Below, in pieces: positions 58,908-64,000 of a stretch of 64,000 nt of DNA (the first letter of the stretch is position 1; the number at the start of each line of letters is the position of its first letter). The position numbers and the translations under genes are program-made. The stretch is from Bemisia tabaci (Eukaryota; Arthropoda; Insecta; Hemiptera; Aleyrodidae). The notes below the pieces were generated by a model, which did not search any database, was not told where the DNA came from, and saw only the letters and a program-made list of their open reading frames with translations. Where the stretch lies: the NCBI RefSeq assembly GCF_918797505.1, contig NC_092793.1, positions 73,591,912 through 73,655,911 of the forward strand, in the 5' to 3' direction.

Positions 58908-59164
58908 TACTGCCGTGCTAAGGAAGAACGCCGTTTGAGCCTTTAGGCGTTGCCAAATTTCTTTTAATAAATCAGAAATTTTCGAGAAAATTTGTGAACG
59001 TTTTCCCTCCAATTTTTCAGATAATTTCGTTTGCAATTTCACCTATATTTCCTGAAAATTCCAAGGAAAAATATCCATAGCTTTCTTCAAAAATAAACAT
59101 TTTATCGAAGGAAATTTGGCAACTCTCGAATGTTCATACGGGGTTTTTCCTTAGCACGGCAGTA
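58908..59164. mobile_element. TA-flanked MITE with TACTGCCGTGCTAAGGA ends (intron 7)
   Basis: 257 bp. TACTGCCGTGCTAAGGA at the left and its inverse TCCTTAGCACGGCAGTA at the right. Inner TTGCCAAATTTC-like blocks also pair. Confidence 0.82.
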
Positions 59165-62100
59165 TAGGGCCCGATCGCGATTACTCTTTAAGAGTCCTCG
59201 AGTCGGTAAAGGGCTGAAAGGGAGCGCATTGCGAGGGGGTTGAAAAATGGCGATCCATATGGAAATTAAAACGTCTGTCGGTGTGTTATTGTTCGACAAA
59301 AACAGCGTTTGGATCGTCATATTCGAGTCGGCTGTGGACTCATCACCGAGAAAGGAGGTAATTGCTGCACTTAAAAGTTAATTCCTATCCGAGTAAACCC
59401 CTTCAAAGTTTCGTCCCCTCCCTGGTCCCTTTCCACTTTTCAAAGGAGCCTCGTTGTCACGCTGGGTGAAAAGTCACCGAATTCATTCACACACGGGGGG
59501 GTTATTCGTTGTGGACTTAACACGATGGACTATGATCGTAGCTTTAATATTAGGAGGAAAGATGAAATTATCTCCCACGGAAAGAACGTAATTAGTATTG
59601 TGCTAGTCGACTTTGTTATGAATTGAAGAATTGTTTGACTCTTGGGGTTTTACAAAACCACATGTCTTTGATTAATATTTAACATTAAGGCTTAAGATTT
59701 CACTCTAAGGATTTGGGTTCTTGTTTGCTGAATTCAATTAAAATACGTTTCTAATGTAAGCAGAGTGCCCCACGAGAATATTGTCAGTATTTTTTCACAA
59801 TTAACTTCGGAATTGGACGTCCTGTAGAAAGAAATTACGGAAATAAAGAATTCTCCAATGTATTAGCTAAAAAAACCGTTTTGCCATGGCAATAGGAAAA
59901 TAATATAAGACTTTCAGAAGTAAATAAAAATTCATCTTATGAATTATTTCCCGCTCGTCCGAAAAGAAGTAAGTAGAAAAGGAAAGAAAAAAAGGAAGAA
60001 AGGAACGGAGGAAAGAGGAAAGAAGAACACTCATATCCGATAATTATTCATGACAAAATTGACTCAACTGCAAATTAGATGCTTAAAATGTCAACAATTT
60101 TCTGGGGAAAGCGCGATGTTGAACTCCAAGCTTGCCTCAATACTCCATCTGTGGTTACTTTCGGTTTCGGCCCCTGTCTCTATTCTCTATTGGCCGCCTG
60201 TGACCGATGGGCAGTAGGATATTTTGTTGATTGTCTCCAGTCGGAGTGGGGACAGCAGTCGACTTTCACCCCATTTTAAATTTTGCCCCCCCCCCCCCCC
60301 CCCGAAAAAGAAAAATTGATCAATTTACTCTCTACGTCAACCGTTTTGCAACGCTAATTTTTGCGGCAATTAAATGCCTTTGTCAACTTGGCAACAGCGT
60401 AGCTATCCTTTTTTCCCTTCAACTCAGCGTAGGAGTCCGTCTATCCCTTCAGATTACTCGGCTATTTATCGATGATGTTTTATTATGTCACTTGCCGTAA
60501 TGGCTGCGTTTCGAAGTTGTCTGCTTTATGACGTTTTGTGTCCGGTTTGAGGAGACAATTAAATCGTTGAACATTAAAACCTACAATGTTCACCATTTGA
60601 TAAAATGTATGAAGCTCATAAGGATATACCTTCAAAGGCTCATCATTAGACAATAAATTCGACGCGGTTTTAACACCCACTAGTTCAATTCGACGATTCC
60701 TCCAGTACTGCTGACGGTGCGCAAATCAAGTCAAGAAAGTTCAATTTCAATTCTAGACTTTTGAATAGGATTGCACTGCGTGAAAAGAAACCAAGAGCAT
60801 CTCAATACTCCCATAAATGATTGAGCAGCCTCTTTTTTGTCTTATGAAATCTAAAAAGTTGATCAGTTTGTATCCGTTTAAATCCCAAAAATTGTTAAGT
60901 AAAATAGGAAATCACCTCGTTGATGCGATCAATTGGCTTGCGTGCAGTTATTCAATCGAAAATTAGCTTGTAAAATGTACACGGGAAAACATAAATTGCT
61001 GATTTAGCAAATACATTGTTGAAATTATGTCCGACATGTTTCAAATGTACATTTTACAATAGTGGAAAGCTAACTTAACCACTGGGATGGTTGAATTATC
61101 ATTATTTTACTGTAAAATCTACATTGAAACGCGTCGGACACTTTTTTAAACCACAAAATTTTTAAATCAGCAATTTCATTTTTTCCGCGTAATTTTATAA
61201 GTACATTATTATTCATTACCTCAAAACAGATCGGTTCAAATCTTACAGTCACAGGTCATTAAATTGACTTTATCATACTTATTTTCAGTGCAGATAAGAA
61301 AAAAACGTTGTGAGGGTAGCCCGCGCCCCATAGAAAACGAAGAGGTTTCACGTCGGCCGAAGATGCAACCCGTAATATAGACTTTCACTAACCGGACGGC
61401 TGGTATATTGATAGAAAATGTCGCGAAGAAACCCTCAATCCCGACAGTTATTACCAAAAACCTAAATTATATACTCCGCCAACAAAACCAAAAGCAGTCT
61501 CTCCAAAACGAACCGAGGAAAACTTATGAGCGAAAAAAAGGGTCTGCGACGACGAAAATTGCGAAGGATGTACGCTTTAATCTCTTGTTTTTAGTACGTA
61601 CTTAACCGTTCTTCTTTCTTTTATATCAATTCGCGTACTTCATTAAAAGTCGCTCAGTTTAAAACAATTTAGAAACTTCCCCCGACGGAGTTCTGAAAAG
61701 TTGAGGCAACTTTTTTAGCGTTTAACCCGCTTGTACTTTGATAATAAGAATGGGAAATTTAATTTTTCGAGTTCACCTCATCTTTCCGGCGCTTGGCGCT
61801 TCTCGCCGATAGTTTCGTGAACCGCAAGGCTTCTTGTCCTCTCGCGTCCAGAACTTTTACAAACGGTAATGCTTCGTAACTAGTTAAACCGCATGTGAAA
61901 TTGTTTATAAAGTTTTTGATGACTCCAGATTCATTGTTTTACCCTAGTGTGATTGAAATACATTGTACACTGTTAACCAGACGACAACGCATTGTGAATC
62001 GTATGATGGAGAGGAAAAAGAGAAATCTTTGGCGAGGAACAGGAAAAATAAGGAAAAGAAATTGAGAGTGAATAGAAAGATAGGAAGAAGAAGGAGAAGG

Positions 62101-63113
62101 AGAAGAAGATAAGCTGATGATGAAAAATACTAAACGTACTACAAAAGAATACTTCTAATGCTAAAAATACATATTTAACTTGGAGGGGGGGGGGATTATA
62201 GAGTTTTTAGAAAAATATACTTAATGGCTCAAGGTTTTTTTCTCTTTGTCAATACTTTTTTGTATCAGCATCCAGTTGATTAAAATTTTGGGCCTAGGCA
62301 AAGAGAGGTGGTAAAGAGAGAGATTTTATATACAATGAAGATGAAGAAGAATAGAAAGAAGAAAAAGAGGAGGAGAAAGGAGAAGAAAAAGAATTAAAAT
62401 TTATGTTCCATCCTCGTCTTTCTCCTCTTCTCTCTCTTCCGCTTTGTGTACATCTTCTTTTTCGCCTACGTCCTCCCCTCCTATTTTCCATCTCTTTTTC
62501 ACTCGAATTTATTTTAATCTTGGAGTTAATTCTATGTCAACGCCGTATTTACTTTCGTAAACTATCTTACGGCCTCTTTCGTACGTTTTTCACCATATTT
62601 TCCCATCAAATTTTACGTCTTGTGACAATGGGGCTGTGATAAACTTGAATAAGATAACATTTCACTCCGTCTGTTGATCCGTGCTCGTATGAGGAAGAAG
62701 TCTAATCGGGAAAAAGCAGCACTCTTGCCATCGATTCGCCTCTCGCTTGATGCATGGGAAACACCTTTAGCTCAGCGGGGAAAGTTATGGCTCCTGGAAC
62801 GAGCTTCGAGCTCATTTTTTCTTATTTTAATATTTCACGCCCGCGTTTAGCTTTCCTCATCTATTTTCACTTTTACATCACATGGAACCACACGCCCCTC
62901 GACGCAAGGGTAGCAAAAGCACCCCCGCGAAGTTGACCGGACTCGGCATGCACGTTCATCGGCGTAAATGATGAATTTCAACTACAATTTGGCAAATGCG
63001 CAGACAGGGATGTCAGCCTTTCTGTACAGGATGTTCCGAATTCAACAAGAAGAAGTCTTGCACGTAGAAAAAACTTCGGTTCTCGTGATACACTGGTGTC
63101 TGAACTTCAGCTG
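59165..63113. other. Intron 7, right part
   Basis: Contains purine-rich tracts (59960-60025, 62030-62110, 62330-62395), a pyrimidine-rich tract (62405-62510) and an 18-bp C run (60286-60303). One MITE (60979-61191). No exon recognised. Confidence 0.5.
60979..61191. mobile_element. 213-bp palindromic MITE (ACACGGGAAAA ends, intron 7)
   Basis: Left ACACGGGAAAACATAAATTG; the inverted right arm contains AAATTGCTGATTTA and GTCCGAC in matching order. No coding capacity. Confidence 0.75.
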
Positions 63114-63252
63114 GACTGCATTTTGCAATTTGGAACTATAAATGCTGGCTCATCTGAAAAAACACTTATGTGCATAGGGAAACCAATGGCACATACGTTT
63201 TTTTTAAACCGGGCCAGAATTTATAGTTCCAAATTGCAAAATGAAGTCCAGT
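63114..63252. mobile_element. 139-bp palindromic MITE, copy 2 (intron 7)
   Basis: The left end CTGCATTTTGCAATTTGGAA and the right end TTCCAAATTGCAAAATGAAG are inverted; the flanks extend the pairing (CTGGA on the left, TCCAG on the right). It matches the copy at 48612-48750. Confidence 0.75.
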
Positions 63253-63286
63253 TTAGAGTTCCTGGGGAGAGTACGGACATTCCGAA

Positions 63287-63416
63287 ATATCGTCGCTCCT
63301 CTGACGTAAGGGCGTATCTCAATTTCCACGTGAGCCTCGTCTTACATATAAAACCATACTTCCCGGGGCTCATGCGGAAATCGATGTACGCCCTTTCGTC
63401 AGAGGAGTGACGATAT
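63287..63416. repeat. 130-bp palindrome of the CATGAGCCC group (intron 7)
   Basis: ATATCGTCGCTCCTCTGACG at the left and its near-exact inverse at the right; inner GGGCGTA and (C/A)TGAGCC(C/T) as in the other two. Confidence 0.78.
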
Positions 63417-63725
63417 GTAGATTCCCTTTATAGAGAGAGTTAAGTCAACGCAGATCACGCAACGTCTGATTATAGAAACCAAACTCAGCTTTAAGTAACC
63501 AAAAATCGCAATTTTTTCCTCCGTTTAGCGGGATTCCGTCTTTGTTCTTAATTAATGGTAACTCCAAAAATCACTAGCGGTATTTTTGCCATTAACTAAA
63601 AATTCAAATGAAGTTATTTGTATGTGTGTTGGTATCTCGTCTTCGAATTAATTTTCGAATTTTTCCTTGTGTCCATATCTTTCCACGTATACAATATGCG
63701 ACATTTTCCACTAGTTCAGCAGCAG

Positions 63726-64000
63726 CCTGATTGTTGAAATTTTTTGTTTCTCGGGACGACATAGATGATATAGGTCAAAAGGCGGAGATTGGTCGGCCAT
63801 GTCTTATCGCTGATATTTTGTCGTGCTTTTGTCAGATGGAATGGACGACATACTGTCGGAAACTTAAGAGGTGCTGTTAGCTTGTCGTGAGTTCAACCCG
63901 ACATAGGCACGACAAAGCAGCGATAAAACATAGCCGACCAATCACGCTCCACCTTTTAACCTATGTCATCTATGTCGTCCCGACAAACAACAAATTTCAA
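63726..64000. mobile_element. 284-bp palindromic MITE, copy 2, cut by the window end
   Basis: Starts CCTGATTGTTGAAATTTTTT and matches the copy at 56252 throughout. Only the last few terminal bases are missing at the right edge of the window. Confidence 0.83.

Noticed and set aside
1..64000. CRISPR array, operon structure or prokaryotic genes
   Set aside because: No spaced direct repeats of that kind and no contiguous long ORFs; intron/exon structure and MITEs mark the DNA as animal.

Overview
This is a eukaryotic, almost certainly insect, genomic window. It has GT-AG introns, AT-rich non-coding DNA with long homopolymer tracts, very low coding density, a decayed non-LTR retrotransposon, a tRNA-derived SINE and many short palindromic non-autonomous DNA transposons (MITEs). 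The style and density of the MITEs, and the lack of any bacterial-type gene, make me favour a hemipteran such as a whitefly. That assignment is inference only.

The one host gene I can support runs on the + strand from 26329 to beyond the right end. Seven coding exons (26329-26647, 31973-32188, 34134-34349, 37994-38206, 42776-42870, 45172-45286, 56800-57045) join in frame into 473 codons: a signal peptide, five follistatin/Kazal (FS) domains with near-identical cysteine spacing, and a sixth Kazal unit. An array of this kind is the N-terminal hallmark of agrin, a secreted heparan-sulphate proteoglycan. The C-terminal parts (remaining FS repeats, laminin-EGF, SEA, LamG) would lie to the right of the window. 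All introns are phase 1 except the one that splits the fifth FS domain, which is phase 0.

Layout: 1-26.3 kb has no recognisable gene, only dispersed repeats and a GC-rich block at 6.97-7.56 kb holding a 75-bp minisatellite. From 26.3 to 57.0 kb lie the exons, separated by 1.9-11.5 kb introns loaded with mobile elements. From 57 to 64 kb is the start of intron 7. Intron 6 carries an antisense, 5'-truncated LINE with a reverse-transcriptase ORF (48787-50142).

Repeat families found by comparing the window with itself: a hAT-like MITE with perfect 8-bp target duplications (three intact copies); a roughly 270-bp family ending in GATTGTTGAAATT-like repeats (six copies or more, two carrying nested insertions); TA-flanked 310-bp elements; several palindromes, one of them a perfect 88-bp palindrome; and a 701-bp near-perfect inverted repeat just upstream of exon 4.

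I see no convincing new enzymatic or defence system. The most interesting material is how mobile-element structures sit against the splice sites and 5' end of the FS-domain gene: a palindrome supplying the exon 7 acceptor, a G-quadruplex-prone tract, a long hairpin before exon 4, and a MITE in the presumptive promoter.
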